Assembly (NCBI RefSeq): GCF_020215645.1
Contig: NZ_CP084058.1
Span: 3,348,001 to 3,412,000, forward strand
Reading direction: 5' to 3'
Source: Nonomuraea gerenzanensis
GTDB lineage: Bacteria; Actinomycetota; Actinomycetes; Streptosporangiales; Streptosporangiaceae
DNA: 64,000 bases
Made by a program: the position numbers and the translations under genes. Shown one piece after another: positions 24,474 to 32,729 of the stretch; the stretch's first letter is position 1, and each line of letters starts with the position of its first letter. Under the pieces are notes generated by a model. The model was not told where the DNA came from and searched no databases. It saw only the letters and a program-made list of their open reading frames with translations.

Positions 24474-25702
24474 GGCATCAGCCCCGCGGACCGCAGGATC
24501 GGCGCCAGCTCCAGCACCGTCGGTGGTAGGACGGCGCCGTGCGGGCGGTGGGCGGCGAGGGAGCGGGCAGCGGTGGCCGCCACGTCCGGGGTGCGCCGGG
24601 CGACCCGGCCGATCACCGTCCATGCCCGCTGCCAGGCGTCCGCGCTTCCGTCGGCGGTCACGTGCGCGACCACCGAGCCGAGTACGGCGTGCACCCGGTC
24701 CACCCGGTCGGGCAGCGGGGCGGCGGGGTCGGCGAGCAAGGTGGCGGGGTCGGGCAGGTCCAGGTCGCGCAGCCAGGACAGCAGCTCGAACCCGGCGGCC
24801 TCCCCGACGGCGCCGACCACCAGCTCGGCCCGCACCCGTTCCATGCCAGGGGCCGCCGCCTCCACCCGGGGCGTGCCGGTGGACGTGCCGGCCGGTGTGG
24901 TGCCGTCCGATGTGCCGGCTGGAGTGGTGCCGGTGGACGTGCCGGCCGGTGTGGCGCCGTCCGATGCGCCGGCCGGTGTGGCGCCGTCCGATGTGCCGGC
25001 TGGAGTGGCGCCGTCCGATGCGGCGGCGTCGGTGGACGTGCAGGCCAGAGCGGTGGCCGCCAGCTCCCACGTACGCGGACTAGGCCAACCCCGCCCACCC
25101 CCCTCAGGCACCACCAACACCAACTCAGGCCGCACCCGCAAAAAAGCCCCCACCAACGCCCGAGCCCGCCCCGTACAAGCCCCATCAACCTCCCCAAACC
25201 CCCCAGCAGGCGCGGAGAAGCCACCGATGAACCCCTCCGCCACCGACTCGGCGCTCACCCTCCAGTCCAGATGCACGAGTCGGTTGGCGAGCGGCGCCGA
25301 CAGCTCCCACCCATCGGCGGCCTGCTCGGGCGGGTTGGCGGCGGCGACGATCCGCACCTGCGCGGGCAGGGCCAGATCACCCACCACCCGCTCCAGCACC
25401 ACCCGCAACATCGCAGCCTGTACGGCGGGCGGCGCCGTGGTCAGCTCGTCGAGGAACAGGATCCCGCGCCCCGCGGCCGCCAGCCGCTCCGCCCACCGGG
25501 GCGGCGCGAACCAGGTCTTGCCCTCACGCAACATCGGCAGCCCCGCGAAGTCGCTCGGCTCCCTGATCGAGCCCACCACGACCTCCACCGGCAGCCCGAG
25601 CCGCTCGCCCAGTGCCAGCACGGCCGAGGTCTTCCCGGTCCCCGGTGCGCCCCAGAGCAGGACCGGCAGGTTCGCCGCCACGGCGACGGACAGTGCGTCC
25701 AT
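24470..25702 (-). CDS. MoxR-type AAA+ ATPase
   Basis: 410 residues. Walker A GAPGTGKT at 18-25, Walker B GILFLDEL near 88, sensor-1 RIVAAANPPEQAADG, and the MoxR signature SAPLANRLVHLDW. A low-complexity insert (residues ~230-278) is built of five nine-residue repeats TPAGTSDGA. MoxR ATPases remodel partner complexes together with VWA proteins; the partner here is encoded next with an ATGA overlap. Promoter and operator candidates lie just upstream (25713-25768). Confidence 0.83.
   Translation of the reverse strand: MDALSVAVAANLPVLLWGAPGTGKTSAVLALGERLGLPVEVVVGSIREPSDFAGLPMLREGKTWFAPPRWAERLAAAGRGILFLDELTTAPPAVQAAMLRVVLERVVGDLALPAQVRIVAAANPPEQAADGWELSAPLANRLVHLDWRVSAESVAEGFIGGFSAPAGGFGEVDGACTGRARALVGAFLRVRPELVLVVPEGGGRGWPSPRTWELAATALACTSTDAAASDGATPAGTSDGATPAGASDGATPAGTSTGTTPAGTSDGTTPAGTSTGTPRVEAAAPGMERVRAELVVGAVGEAAGFELLSWLRDLDLPDPATLLADPAAPLPDRVDRVHAVLGSVVAHVTADGSADAWQRAWTVIGRVARRTPDVAATAARSLAAHRPHGAVLPPTVLELAPILRSAGLMP
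24872..25018. repeat. 27-bp coding tandem repeat in the moxR-like gene
   Basis: About five copies of a 27-bp unit encode the nine-residue repeat TPAGTSDGA and close variants. It interrupts the ATPase between core and C-terminal part and is likely a disordered, length-variable loop. Confidence 0.7.
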
Positions 25703-25712
25703 GTACAGAACC

Positions 25713-25768
25713 CCCTCGCGTCAACTTTGATTGACCTCTGCAAGGGTCAACGTAGGTTGACGCGAGGG
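25713..25768. promoter_or_regulatory. 13-bp inverted repeat in the moxR promoter
   Basis: CCCTCGCGTCAAC and GTTGACGCGAGGG are perfect 13-bp arms 30 bp apart. Inside are a second pair TTGACC/GGTCAA and in all four GTTGAC-like half-sites. The element fills the 72-bp gap ahead of the MoxR gene, so it is a likely operator. Confidence 0.55.
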
Positions 25769-25774
25769 TGGTTG

Positions 25775-26707
25775 TCAAATCTCCAGCACGAGCTTGCCGA
25801 CGAAGTCGCCGCTCTCGATCAGCGCGTGCGCCTTGGCGGCCTCCGCCAGCGGGAAGACCCGGTCCACGTGCACGTTCATGGATCCCTCCGCCGCCAGCGC
25901 GGCCACCGCGGCCAGCCCCGCGTGGTCGGGCTCGACGACGAACACGCCGTGCCGCACCCCCGCCGCCGTGAACGCCTCCACGTCCGCGGGCGTCACCCCA
26001 GATACGGCGATGAACGCGCCCCCCGGCCGGATCAGGGGCAGTGACCTGGCCGGATAGTCGCCGCCGACGATGTCCACCACGACATCCACCTCGGACACGG
26101 CCGAGGCGAAGTCCACGGCGGTGTAGTCGATCACCTCGTCGGCCCCGAGCCCCCGGACGAACTCGTGCTTGGCCGCCCGCGCCGTGCCGATCACGTACGC
26201 CCCGCGCAGCTTGGCGAGCTGCACCGCCAGGTGCCCGACCCCGCCCGCGGCGGCGTGCACGAGCACCCGCTGCCCCGGCGAGACGTCGGCGATGTCCGTG
26301 AAGCCCTGCCACACCGTCAGCGCCGACATGGGCAGCGCCGCCGCCTGCACGTGCGTGATCCCGGCGGGCTTGAGCGCGAACTGCCGTGGCCTGGCCACCA
26401 CGTACTCCGCGTAGGCCCCGGCGTAGCGCGGGAAGTTCAGCATGCCGAACACCTCGTCGCCCGGCTTGAACCGGCCGACGTACTCGCCGACCTCCTCGAC
26501 GACGCCCGACACGTCCCAGCCAGGGGTCAGCGGCGGCTCGGTGTAGTCCGGCGGGTACGGGACGCGCCGCAGTTTCCAGTCCGGCGGGTTGATCCCCGCT
26601 GCCTCGACCCGGACGAGCACCTCGTGCGCCAGCGGCCGGGGGCGGGGGACGTCGGCGAGCTCCAGGACCTCGGGCTCGCCGTATGAGCGATAGACGATCG
26701 CGCGCAT
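25775..26707 (-). CDS. NADPH-dependent quinone oxidoreductase-like (MDR family) enzyme
   Basis: 310 residues from the start that fits the family (MRAIVYRSYGEPEVLEL); another in-frame ATG lies at 26728. GroES-like N-terminal half (VRVEAAGINPPDWKLRRV, GWDVSGVVEEVG) and Rossmann half with HAAAGGVGHLAVQLAKLRGA. No zinc ligands, as in the quinone oxidoreductase branch. Reduction of quinones or enones is the usual activity. It is divergent from the HxlR gene, and an inverted repeat covers its start region, so HxlR control, perhaps in response to electrophiles, is likely. Confidence 0.85.
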   Translation of the reverse strand: MRAIVYRSYGEPEVLELADVPRPRPLAHEVLVRVEAAGINPPDWKLRRVPYPPDYTEPPLTPGWDVSGVVEEVGEYVGRFKPGDEVFGMLNFPRYAGAYAEYVVARPRQFALKPAGITHVQAAALPMSALTVWQGFTDIADVSPGQRVLVHAAAGGVGHLAVQLAKLRGAYVIGTARAAKHEFVRGLGADEVIDYTAVDFASAVSEVDVVVDIVGGDYPARSLPLIRPGGAFIAVSGVTPADVEAFTAAGVRHGVFVVEPDHAGLAAVAALAAEGSMNVHVDRVFPLAEAAKAHALIESGDFVGKLVLEI

Positions 26708-26730
26708 GTTCTCAGTCACAGAGAACATGC
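26704..26730. promoter_or_regulatory. Inverted repeat over the oxidoreductase start, likely HxlR operator
   Basis: GCATGTTCTC and GAGAACATGC are perfect 10-bp arms with a 7-bp spacer; each arm contains one of the two possible ATG codons of the oxidoreductase. A second element, the direct repeat ACCTGATTGGTAT / ACCTGATGGATAC at 26762-26793 with the palindrome CAGGTACCTG, overlaps the HxlR start. Confidence 0.55.
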
Positions 26731-26785
26731 TGGTCAGACTGGTTCCTCTTGTGAAGAAGGCACCTGATTGGTATTCAGGTACCTG

Positions 26786-27196
26786 ATGGATACCACCTTT
26801 CCCGACCTCCGTAGCTACGGTGGTGCGGACGCGTACCTGCGGGCCTGCAAGCCCAGCGCCGTGTTCGGCCTGTTCACCAACAAGTGGACCGGGCTGGTCA
26901 TCAGCGCCCTGCTCGGCGGGCCCCGGCGGTTCAACGAGCTGCGCAGGATGCTCGACGGGCTCACCCAGAAGATGTTGTCGCAGACCCTGCGCACGCTGGA
27001 GCGCGACGGCCTGGTCATCAGGAGCGTCTATCCGACGATCCCGCCCCGGGTCGACTACGAGCTCACCGACCTGGGGCGCAGCGCCGCCGCCATGTTCCAG
27101 GCCATCGGTGAGTGGGCGGGCGCGCACGCCGACGAGGTGATCGCCGCCCGACAGGCCTACGACGAGCGGGCCGAGGAGCCGGTCAAGCCTGTCTGA
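26786..27196 (+). CDS. HxlR-family transcriptional regulator
   Basis: 136 residues. The HxlR winged helix is clear: WTGLVISALLGGPRRFNELRRM, LTQKMLSQTLRTLERDGLVIRS, PPRVDYELTDLGRS. A single Cys at residue 21 (LRACKPSAV) could sense electrophiles or aldehydes as in HypR/HxlR proteins. It is divergent from the oxidoreductase with operator-like repeats between. ATG at 26786 is used because the family begins shortly before the LRACKP segment. Confidence 0.87.
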   Translation: MDTTFPDLRSYGGADAYLRACKPSAVFGLFTNKWTGLVISALLGGPRRFNELRRMLDGLTQKMLSQTLRTLERDGLVIRSVYPTIPPRVDYELTDLGRSAAAMFQAIGEWAGAHADEVIAARQAYDERAEEPVKPV

Positions 27197-27238
27197 CCCC
27201 GCGAACGGCCCGGAAAGCCGGTCAAGCCCGTCTGACGG

Positions 27239-27295
27239 GCTGAGCGGGCCGAGCGGACCAAGCGGACCAAGCGGGCCGAGCGGGGCGAGCGGGCC
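27239..27295. repeat. 9-bp tandem repeat
   Basis: Six copies of GAGCGGGCC with small changes (GAGCGGACC, AAGCGGACC) lie in the spacer after the HxlR gene. The 27197-27365 gap holds no gene. Confidence 0.6.
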
Positions 27296-27365
27296 GATCA
27301 AGACCGTCCGCAAGACCGGGGAAGCCGGTCAAGGCCGATCTGACAGACCGAGCCGGCCCCCCGTA

Positions 27366-28181
27366 GTGGACCTTCGTATCCCACGCTCCTACGCTCAAGA
27401 CGTGGATGTCGCCGACCTGAGCCCCGCGCAGGCGCGGGAGCGCTTCCGCACCGGCGAGCGGGTGCCCACCGCAGGCTGGTGCCGGGGCTGGACGCAGGCC
27501 AACCTCATCGCCGTGCCCAAGCGGCTACGGTACGAGCTGCTGCTGTTCGCCCACCGAAACCCCCAGGCGTGCCCGGTGCTCGACGTCGGCGAGCCCGGTG
27601 CGTGGTCCACCGAGCTGTTCGCCGGCGACCTGCGCACGGACCTGCCCGGCTACCGGCTCTACCGCGACGGCCGGGCGGTCGCCGACCTCGACGAGGTGGT
27701 GGCCGAGTGGCGTGCGGACCTGGTGCCGTTCCTGATCGGCTGCAGCTTCACCTTCGAGCGGGCGCTGCTGGCCGCCGGGGTGCCGGTGCGGCACCTGGAG
27801 TCGGGGACGAACGTGCCGATGTACGTCACCAGCCTGCCCTGCGAGTCGACCGGGAGCCTGTCGGGGCCGCTGGTCGTGTCGATGCGGCCGGTGCCGGGCG
27901 ACCTGGTGAGCACCGCCGTCGAGGTGAGCGGCCACTACCCGATGGTGCACGGCAAGCCCGTGCACGTCGGGGACCCGGCCGCGATCGGCATCGGCGACCT
28001 GGCCAGGCCCGACTACGGCGATCCGGTGGAGGTGCGGGCCGGGGAGGTGCCGCTGTTCTGGGCGTGCGGGGTGACGCCGCAGGCGGCGGTGCTGGCCAGC
28101 GGCATCGACTACGCGATCGGCCACCTGCCGGGGCATATGGCGATCATGGACGTCCGTGACGACGACTATCTAGTGACATAA
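27366..28181 (+). CDS. YcsI/DUF1445 family protein (putative hydro-lyase or D-glutamate cyclase-like)
   Basis: 271 residues from the GTG at 27366; a GTG at 27402 fits the family start (LSPAQARERFRTGER) equally well. Family features: WTQANLIAVPKRLRYELLLFAHRNPQACPVLD, a cysteine-containing FLIGCSFTFERAL, and NVPMYVTSLPCES. Proteins of this family are annotated as putative hydro-lyases and are related to mammalian D-glutamate cyclase; the bacterial substrate is not established. No signal peptide. Confidence 0.8.
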   Translation: MDLRIPRSYAQDVDVADLSPAQARERFRTGERVPTAGWCRGWTQANLIAVPKRLRYELLLFAHRNPQACPVLDVGEPGAWSTELFAGDLRTDLPGYRLYRDGRAVADLDEVVAEWRADLVPFLIGCSFTFERALLAAGVPVRHLESGTNVPMYVTSLPCESTGSLSGPLVVSMRPVPGDLVSTAVEVSGHYPMVHGKPVHVGDPAAIGIGDLARPDYGDPVEVRAGEVPLFWACGVTPQAAVLASGIDYAIGHLPGHMAIMDVRDDDYLVT

Positions 28182-28201
28182 CGAGATATTTCGCCGTATG
28201 G

Positions 28202-28408
28202 GTGGACGCGCTGGACGCCGTCACGCGCGGCGAGCTGCATCCGGACGCCGTGAGCGAGGAGGGCCTCGCCCTGGCGGCCAGCCTCATCGCCGGCCCGATC
28301 TCCCAGCAGCTCGCCAACGAGCCGGGCGCCACCTACGAGGAGGGCCGCTTCACCCGGCTCGTCCCCCGGCTGCCCGCCGTGTTCGCGGCGGTATACCCGC
28401 CGCGCTGA
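28202..28408 (+). CDS. Small hypothetical protein
   Basis: 68 residues from the GTG at 28202. The frame stays protein-like for several codons upstream ([13 protein letters not shown]), but no start codon is found there, so the true start could be an unusual codon or the gene may be damaged. The C-terminus overlaps the convergent kinase gene by 59 bases. No family recognised. Confidence 0.4.
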   Translation: MDALDAVTRGELHPDAVSEEGLALAASLIAGPISQQLANEPGATYEEGRFTRLVPRLPAVFAAVYPPR

Positions 28409-28946
28409 GCTGCGCCCCGATCGCCGGCGCACCAGGCCGGTTGTCGATCTCCAGATGCGGTACGGCCGGCGGCTCGTCCACCCGGATGGCCCGCAGGTAG
28501 TCGCCGAACGCCGCCAGCTTGCCCGTGTCCCTGCCCAGCCCTCTGGCCGTCAGCCGCTCGCGCAGGGTCGGCCCGTCGGAGCGCACCCACAGCAGCCGCA
28601 CCGGCGGCCCGCCCAGCTCCGCCACCCACCGCGCCCACCTGGCGGCGTCGTGCACCTGCGTGGTGAACGGCCCGTCCAGCATGACCGGGCAGCCGTGCTC
28701 GCGGACCTGCCTGGCGATCCTGGTCAGCCCCGCGTACTCGTGCCGCTTGATGTGCTCGTCGTACCACGGGCCCTCGCGCTCGCCGTCGGGACGGCCGTGG
28801 GCCCGCAGCACCTCGGCCGCGAAGTCGCCGTACACGGTGTCCTTGTCGAGCAGCGCGGGCACGGGGGACAGGCGGGCGAGCAGCTCGGCCGCCACCGTGG
28901 ACTTGCCCGCGCCAGGCGGCCCGCTGATCACCCAGAGCGTGCTCAC
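28350..28946 (-). CDS. P-loop NTPase / small kinase-like protein
   Basis: 198 residues from a GTG. Walker [10 protein letters not shown] at residues 9-17, a DKD motif ([12 protein letters not shown]) and a lid region [20 protein letters not shown] resemble the AAA_33/zeta-toxin-like kinases such as shikimate or gluconate-type kinases. The substrate is unknown. It faces the small gene at 28202 and is divergent from secY2. Confidence 0.72.
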   Translation of the reverse strand: MSTLWVISGPPGAGKSTVAAELLARLSPVPALLDKDTVYGDFAAEVLRAHGRPDGEREGPWYDEHIKRHEYAGLTRIARQVREHGCPVMLDGPFTTQVHDAARWARWVAELGGPPVRLLWVRSDGPTLRERLTARGLGRDTGKLAAFGDYLRAIRVDEPPAVPHLEIDNRPGAPAIGAQLSAAGIPPRTRRAAGGRAG

Positions 28947-29033
28947 GAGATCACCGTATACGCGGATCTGCGTACGAGGGTGCCTCGCCTCGGCGGACGA
29001 CCGCGACGCGCCCGGCCAGCAGACTCGGTGCCC

Positions 29034-30323
29034 ATGCTGACCGTCTTGACCAGAGTCTTCCGATCGCCGGACCTGCGGGGAAAGGTGCTGTTCACGCTGG
29101 GGATCATCGTGCTGTTCCGGCTCGGACAGCTCCTGCCCGCCCCCGGCGTGGACATCGTGGTGGTGCGCCGGTGCCTGGGGTCCGCCAGCGGTGGCGTGTT
29201 CGACATGGTGCAGCTGCTCAGCGGGGGCGCGATGCTGCAGTTGTCGGTGTTCGCGCTGGGCGTGATGCCGTACATCACCGCCAGCATCGTCATGCAGCTG
29301 CTCGCGGTGGTCATCCCCAGGCTGGACGCGCTCAGGAAGGAGGGGCAGAACGGCCAGGCCAAGATCACCCAGTACACCCGATACGCCACCGTCGGCCTCG
29401 CCGTCCTGAACGCCGGCACCATCGTGGCCCTGGCCCGCACCGGGCAGCTCCTGCCCGGCTGCTCCCAGCCGCTGCTGCGCGACGACGGGCTGCTCGCCGT
29501 GACGGTGATCGTGCTCACCATGGTGGCCGGGACCTGCGCGGTCATGTGGATGGGCGAGCTGATCACCGAGCGCGGCGTCGGCAACGGCATGTCGCTGCTG
29601 ATCTTCACGCAGGTGGTGGCCGTCTTCCCGGCGTACCTGTCGAAGATCTTCGTGCTCAGCCCGGTGAGCTTCGTGGTGATGATCGGCGCCGGGCTGTGCC
29701 TGGTGGCCGCCGTGGTGTTCGTGGAGCAGGCGCAGCGGCGGGTGCCCGTCTCGTACGCCAAGCAGCTCATCGGCAAGCGCATGTACGGGGGCAGGAACAC
29801 CTACATCCCCATGAAGGTGAACCAGGCGGGCATCGTGCCCGTCATCTTCACCTCGTCCCTGCTGTACCTGCCGTCACTGGCCGCGCCCCTGCTCGGGCCG
29901 GAGGCGCGGGCGTGGGTCGAGCTCAACCTCACCGCCGGGACGCATCCGCTCTACATGACCGCGTACGTGCTGCTCATCGCCGGGTTCGCGTACTTCTACG
30001 TGTCGATCACCTTCAATCCCGAGGAGGTGGCCGACGGGATCAGGAAGTACGGGGGGTTCGTGCCGGGGATCCGGCCGGGGCGGCCCACGGCTGCCTACCT
30101 GGCGTACGTGCTGAGCCGGTTGACCGCGCCGGGGGCGTTGTACCTGGGGGTGCTGGCGTTGCTGCCGCTGGTGGCGTTCGCGATCCTGCGGGATCCGGGG
30201 ACGCAGCAGAACTTCCCGTTCGGCGGGACCAGCATCCTGATCATGGTGGGGGTCGGGCTGGACACCGTGAAGCAGATCGAGGCCCAGCTCCAGCAGCGCA
30301 ACTACGAGGGCTTCCTGAAGTGA
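29034..30323 (+). CDS. secY2: Second SecY-family preprotein translocase subunit
   Basis: 429 residues with about ten membrane segments; SecY hallmarks are clear: start [19 protein letters not shown], plug-region [37 protein letters not shown], and C-terminal [20 protein letters not shown]. The ribosomal-protein operon that normally holds secY is absent here, so this is a separate copy; secA2 or accessory Sec glycoprotein genes are not near. The ribosome-binding site is weak. It could be a conditional translocon or a relic of gene duplication. Confidence 0.88.
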   Translation: MLTVLTRVFRSPDLRGKVLFTLGIIVLFRLGQLLPAPGVDIVVVRRCLGSASGGVFDMVQLLSGGAMLQLSVFALGVMPYITASIVMQLLAVVIPRLDALRKEGQNGQAKITQYTRYATVGLAVLNAGTIVALARTGQLLPGCSQPLLRDDGLLAVTVIVLTMVAGTCAVMWMGELITERGVGNGMSLLIFTQVVAVFPAYLSKIFVLSPVSFVVMIGAGLCLVAAVVFVEQAQRRVPVSYAKQLIGKRMYGGRNTYIPMKVNQAGIVPVIFTSSLLYLPSLAAPLLGPEARAWVELNLTAGTHPLYMTAYVLLIAGFAYFYVSITFNPEEVADGIRKYGGFVPGIRPGRPTAAYLAYVLSRLTAPGALYLGVLALLPLVAFAILRDPGTQQNFPFGGTSILIMVGVGLDTVKQIEAQLQQRNYEGFLK

Positions 30324-30344
30324 GGGCTTCCCGAAGCAGGACAC

Positions 30345-31052
30345 TCAACCGGGCAACGCCAGGCCGGCGCGCATCGCGAACACCACGAGCTGCGCCCGGT
30401 CCCTGGCGTGCAGCTTGACCATGGCGCGGCTGACGTGGGTGCGCACGGTGTCGGGGCTGATCGTCAGCTCCCCGGCGATCTCCTCGTTCGACCGGCCGGT
30501 GGCCACCCACGCCACCAGCTCCCGCTCCCGGGGCGTCAGCGTCTCGATGCCCTCGACCGGGCGCGCGTCGCCGTGCCCGCCGAACAGGCCGATGACCTTC
30601 CTGGTGATGGCGGGCGAGAGCAACGCCTCGCCGGCGGCCACCACGCGCACCGCGTTGACCAGCTCGTCGGGGGCGCTGTCCTTGAGCAGGAAGCCGCTGG
30701 CGCCGGCCTGGAGTGCGGTGAAGACGTACTCGTCCATGGCGAACGTCGTCACCACGACGATGCGGGTGCCGCGCAGCTCGGGGTCGGCGGCGATCGCCCA
30801 CAGGGTGGCCAGGCCGTCCATGCCGGGCATGCGGATGTCGAGGAGCAGGACGTCGGGGCGGGTGCGGCGGATCAGCGCCAGCGCCGCCTGCCCGTCACCG
30901 GCCTCGCCGACGCACTCCATCCCGGGCTCCCGCTCCAGCAGCGCCCGCAGGCCCATGCGCACCACGGCCTGGTCGTCGGCGACGGCGACCCTGATCAGCC
31001 CCGTCGGCCCGGCGGTGCCCGCTGCGCGGGTGGGCTCCTCCACGGTGGTCAC
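30345..31052 (-). CDS. NarL/FixJ-family response regulator
   Basis: 235 residues. Receiver domain with AVADDQAVVRMGLRALL, phospho-acceptor Asp in VLLLDIRMPGMDG and Lys in GFLLKDS; LuxR-type HTH near the C-terminus (LTPRERELVAWVATG, NEEIAGELTISPDTVRTHV). Its GTG overlaps the kinase stop (GTGA), so kinase and regulator are co-translated. Targets are not visible. Confidence 0.9.
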   Translation of the reverse strand: MTTVEEPTRAAGTAGPTGLIRVAVADDQAVVRMGLRALLEREPGMECVGEAGDGQAALALIRRTRPDVLLLDIRMPGMDGLATLWAIAADPELRGTRIVVVTTFAMDEYVFTALQAGASGFLLKDSAPDELVNAVRVVAAGEALLSPAITRKVIGLFGGHGDARPVEGIETLTPRERELVAWVATGRSNEEIAGELTISPDTVRTHVSRAMVKLHARDRAQLVVFAMRAGLALPG

Positions 31053-32254
31053 GCCGAGACCCGCGGGAACCGGGCCTCCACGCGGAATCCGCCGCCCTCG
31101 CGGGGACTGGCCGTGAGGTGGCCGCCCGCCTCGCTCACCCTGGCGCGCATCCCGGCCAGCCCGCGCCCCTCGCCCGCGCCCGTCGCGCCGATGCCCCGGT
31201 CCGAGACCTCCACCACGAACGTGCGCGAGTCGCCGGAGGCGCGCACCAGCGCCCGGGTGGGGCCCGCGTGCCGCAACACGTTGGTGAGGGACTCGCGCAC
31301 CACCCGGTAGACGGGGCTCCGGAGGTGGGTGGGCACGGTGATCGCCGGGGGCTCGACGTCCACGGGCAGGCCCGCCGCGCGGACGCCGTCGATGAGCGCG
31401 GCCAGGTCGCCGGCGGGCGGGTCGATGCCGTCGAGCGCCGCCCGCAGGTGGGCGAGCGCTGTCGTGCTGGTCTCCCTGATCGCGCGCAGGGAGGCCCGTG
31501 CCTGCTCGGGGTCGTCGTCGAGGGTGACGAGCGCCAGCCCGGCCTGCATGGCGATGGCGGCCAGCCCGTGACCGGCGGCGTCGTGCACCTCCCCGGCGAT
31601 CCTGGCCCGCTCCCGCACCACCGCCGCCTCAGCATCCGCCCCGTCGACGCGTGCGTCGTGAACGCGTGCGGGGTCAACGCGTGCGCCGTCAACGCGTGCG
31701 CCGTCAACGCGTGCGCCGTCAACGCGTGCGCCGTCAACGCGTGCGCCGTCAAAGCCTGCGCCGTCAAAGCCTGCGCCGGGGAACGCCGCGTCGGCGCCGT
31801 CCAGGCGGGGCGTGGTCGTCTCGTCGGGCGGTGCGACGGGGCCCGCGTGCCAGGGCCGGACCGTCGCCGTGGGAGCGGTGCGGGCGGCGGGGATGCCCCA
31901 TGCCACCGACCGGCCCTGGGACTGGCCCGCGCCAGGCGGCTGTGCCTGGGTTGCGTCCGCGCGGGGCGGCGATGCCCGGGATGCGCCTGAGACAACCGAA
32001 AGCCCATGGGACCGGCCCGGGACGTGCGCCTGCTCGGCCGCGGCCGACTGCAACCGAGGCGTCTCCGCGTCGGCCGCGGCGGCGGCAGCGGCCGCGCGCG
32101 CCTGCGCGAGCCCGCTGAACGACCACGGAACGGCCAGCCACCCGGCCCACGCCAGCATGACGACGACCGGCACGTCACCCAGCCGGCTCAGGCGCGACAG
32201 CGCGGCGAGCGGCCTGCGCAGCCGCCCGGTGCTCGGCGTGTCGTCGGTCGCCAT
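31049..32254 (-). CDS. Sensor histidine kinase (HisKA_3) with repeat-built linker
   Basis: 401 residues. A single hydrophobic segment (VPVVVMLAWAGWLAVPWSF, ~28-46) replaces the four or more segments usual for DesK/LiaS-type kinases in actinomycetes. A ~150-residue Ala/Pro/Gly-rich linker follows, ending in nine copies of a five-residue repeat (DGARV type, about 158-202). The catalytic part is normal: phospho-His in RIAGEVHDAAGHGLAAIAM and HATPase_c ending with SDRGIGATGAGEGRGLAGM. What it senses is unclear. Confidence 0.85.
   Translation of the reverse strand: MATDDTPSTGRLRRPLAALSRLSRLGDVPVVVMLAWAGWLAVPWSFSGLAQARAAAAAAAADAETPRLQSAAAEQAHVPGRSHGLSVVSGASRASPPRADATQAQPPGAGQSQGRSVAWGIPAARTAPTATVRPWHAGPVAPPDETTTPRLDGADAAFPGAGFDGAGFDGARVDGARVDGARVDGARVDGARVDPARVHDARVDGADAEAAVVRERARIAGEVHDAAGHGLAAIAMQAGLALVTLDDDPEQARASLRAIRETSTTALAHLRAALDGIDPPAGDLAALIDGVRAAGLPVDVEPPAITVPTHLRSPVYRVVRESLTNVLRHAGPTRALVRASGDSRTFVVEVSDRGIGATGAGEGRGLAGMRARVSEAGGHLTASPREGGGFRVEARFPRVSA
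31643..31777. repeat. 15-bp coding tandem repeat, nine copies
   Basis: The unit GTCAACGCGTGCGCC occurs nine times in exact 15-bp phase, five copies identical, encoding DGARV pentapeptides in the kinase linker. Exact copies at DNA level mean recent expansion. Confidence 0.85.
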
Positions 32255-32299
32255 CCCCCCACCCGCTCAGGCTCGTGTAGCCCCGATCCTAGCGAGCTT

Positions 32300-32683
32300 T
32301 CAGACGGTGCGGCTCGACCGAGCCCCGTCCAGCCCCCAAGAGATGATCTTGCTGGGCACGAGGTGGATGACCTCGCGGGAGAAGAACGGCACGGGCGGCT
32401 CGGCGTCCGTGAGCGCGACCGCCGTGCCGCGGATCTCGATGCCCCTGGCCACCCAGGGATCGACCGAGGCCAGGTCGTCCACCACGAAGGACACCGTGCT
32501 GCCGCGCTGGATGTTCTTGAACTTCTTCGACACGCCCAGGGCGTGCCCGCCGATGACGATCGTGCCGTCCTGCACGAAGAAGCCGACGGGGTTGTTCTGG
32601 ACCTGGCCGTCGGCCGCCACCGTGGCGAGGCGGCCGAGCTGCTGGCCTGCGAGGTAGCCCAGTTCCGCTGTTGTGAAGATCAT
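32300..32683 (-). CDS. PPOX-class F420-dependent oxidoreductase
   Basis: 127 residues, the usual size of the split-barrel F420/FMN family. FTTAELGYLAGQQLGRLATV and GQVQNNPVGFFVQDGTIVIGG give the typical start, and GVSKKFKNIQRGSTVSFVVD the cofactor-phosphate-binding strand and loop. The ATP-independent reduction of small substrates with F420H2 is usual. A MerR-type spaced dyad lies just upstream. Confidence 0.83.
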   Translation of the reverse strand: MIFTTAELGYLAGQQLGRLATVAADGQVQNNPVGFFVQDGTIVIGGHALGVSKKFKNIQRGSTVSFVVDDLASVDPWVARGIEIRGTAVALTDAEPPVPFFSREVIHLVPSKIISWGLDGARSSRTV

Positions 32684-32699
32684 GCGGTTCAGTCTGCAA

Positions 32700-32723
32700 C
32701 CTTGACATAGGTTGAGGTCAAGG
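32700..32723. promoter_or_regulatory. MerR-type operator/promoter candidate
   Basis: CCTTGAC and GTCAAGG are 7-bp arms with a 10-bp centre. On the minus strand this puts TTGACC upstream of the oxidoreductase start in the form seen at MerR/SoxR-family promoters (TTGACCTCAA type). No merR-like gene is adjacent. Confidence 0.4.
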
Positions 32724-32729
32724 CGGGGC

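Noticed and set aside
23064..25070. VWA gene extended upstream as a 668-codon protein
   Set aside because: The extra N-terminus (His/Arg-rich repeats) is the MoxR repeat region read in another frame; the ATGA junction at 24470-24473 fixes the start.
27239..27313. Collagen-like N-terminus for the oxidoreductase
   Set aside because: The long frame reaches back through the divergent HxlR gene and a 9-bp repeat; the family start is at 26707.
29034..30323. Accessory Sec (SecA2/SecY2 glycoprotein export) system
   Set aside because: No secA2, asp or serine-rich glycoprotein genes nearby; only the SecY paralogue is supported.
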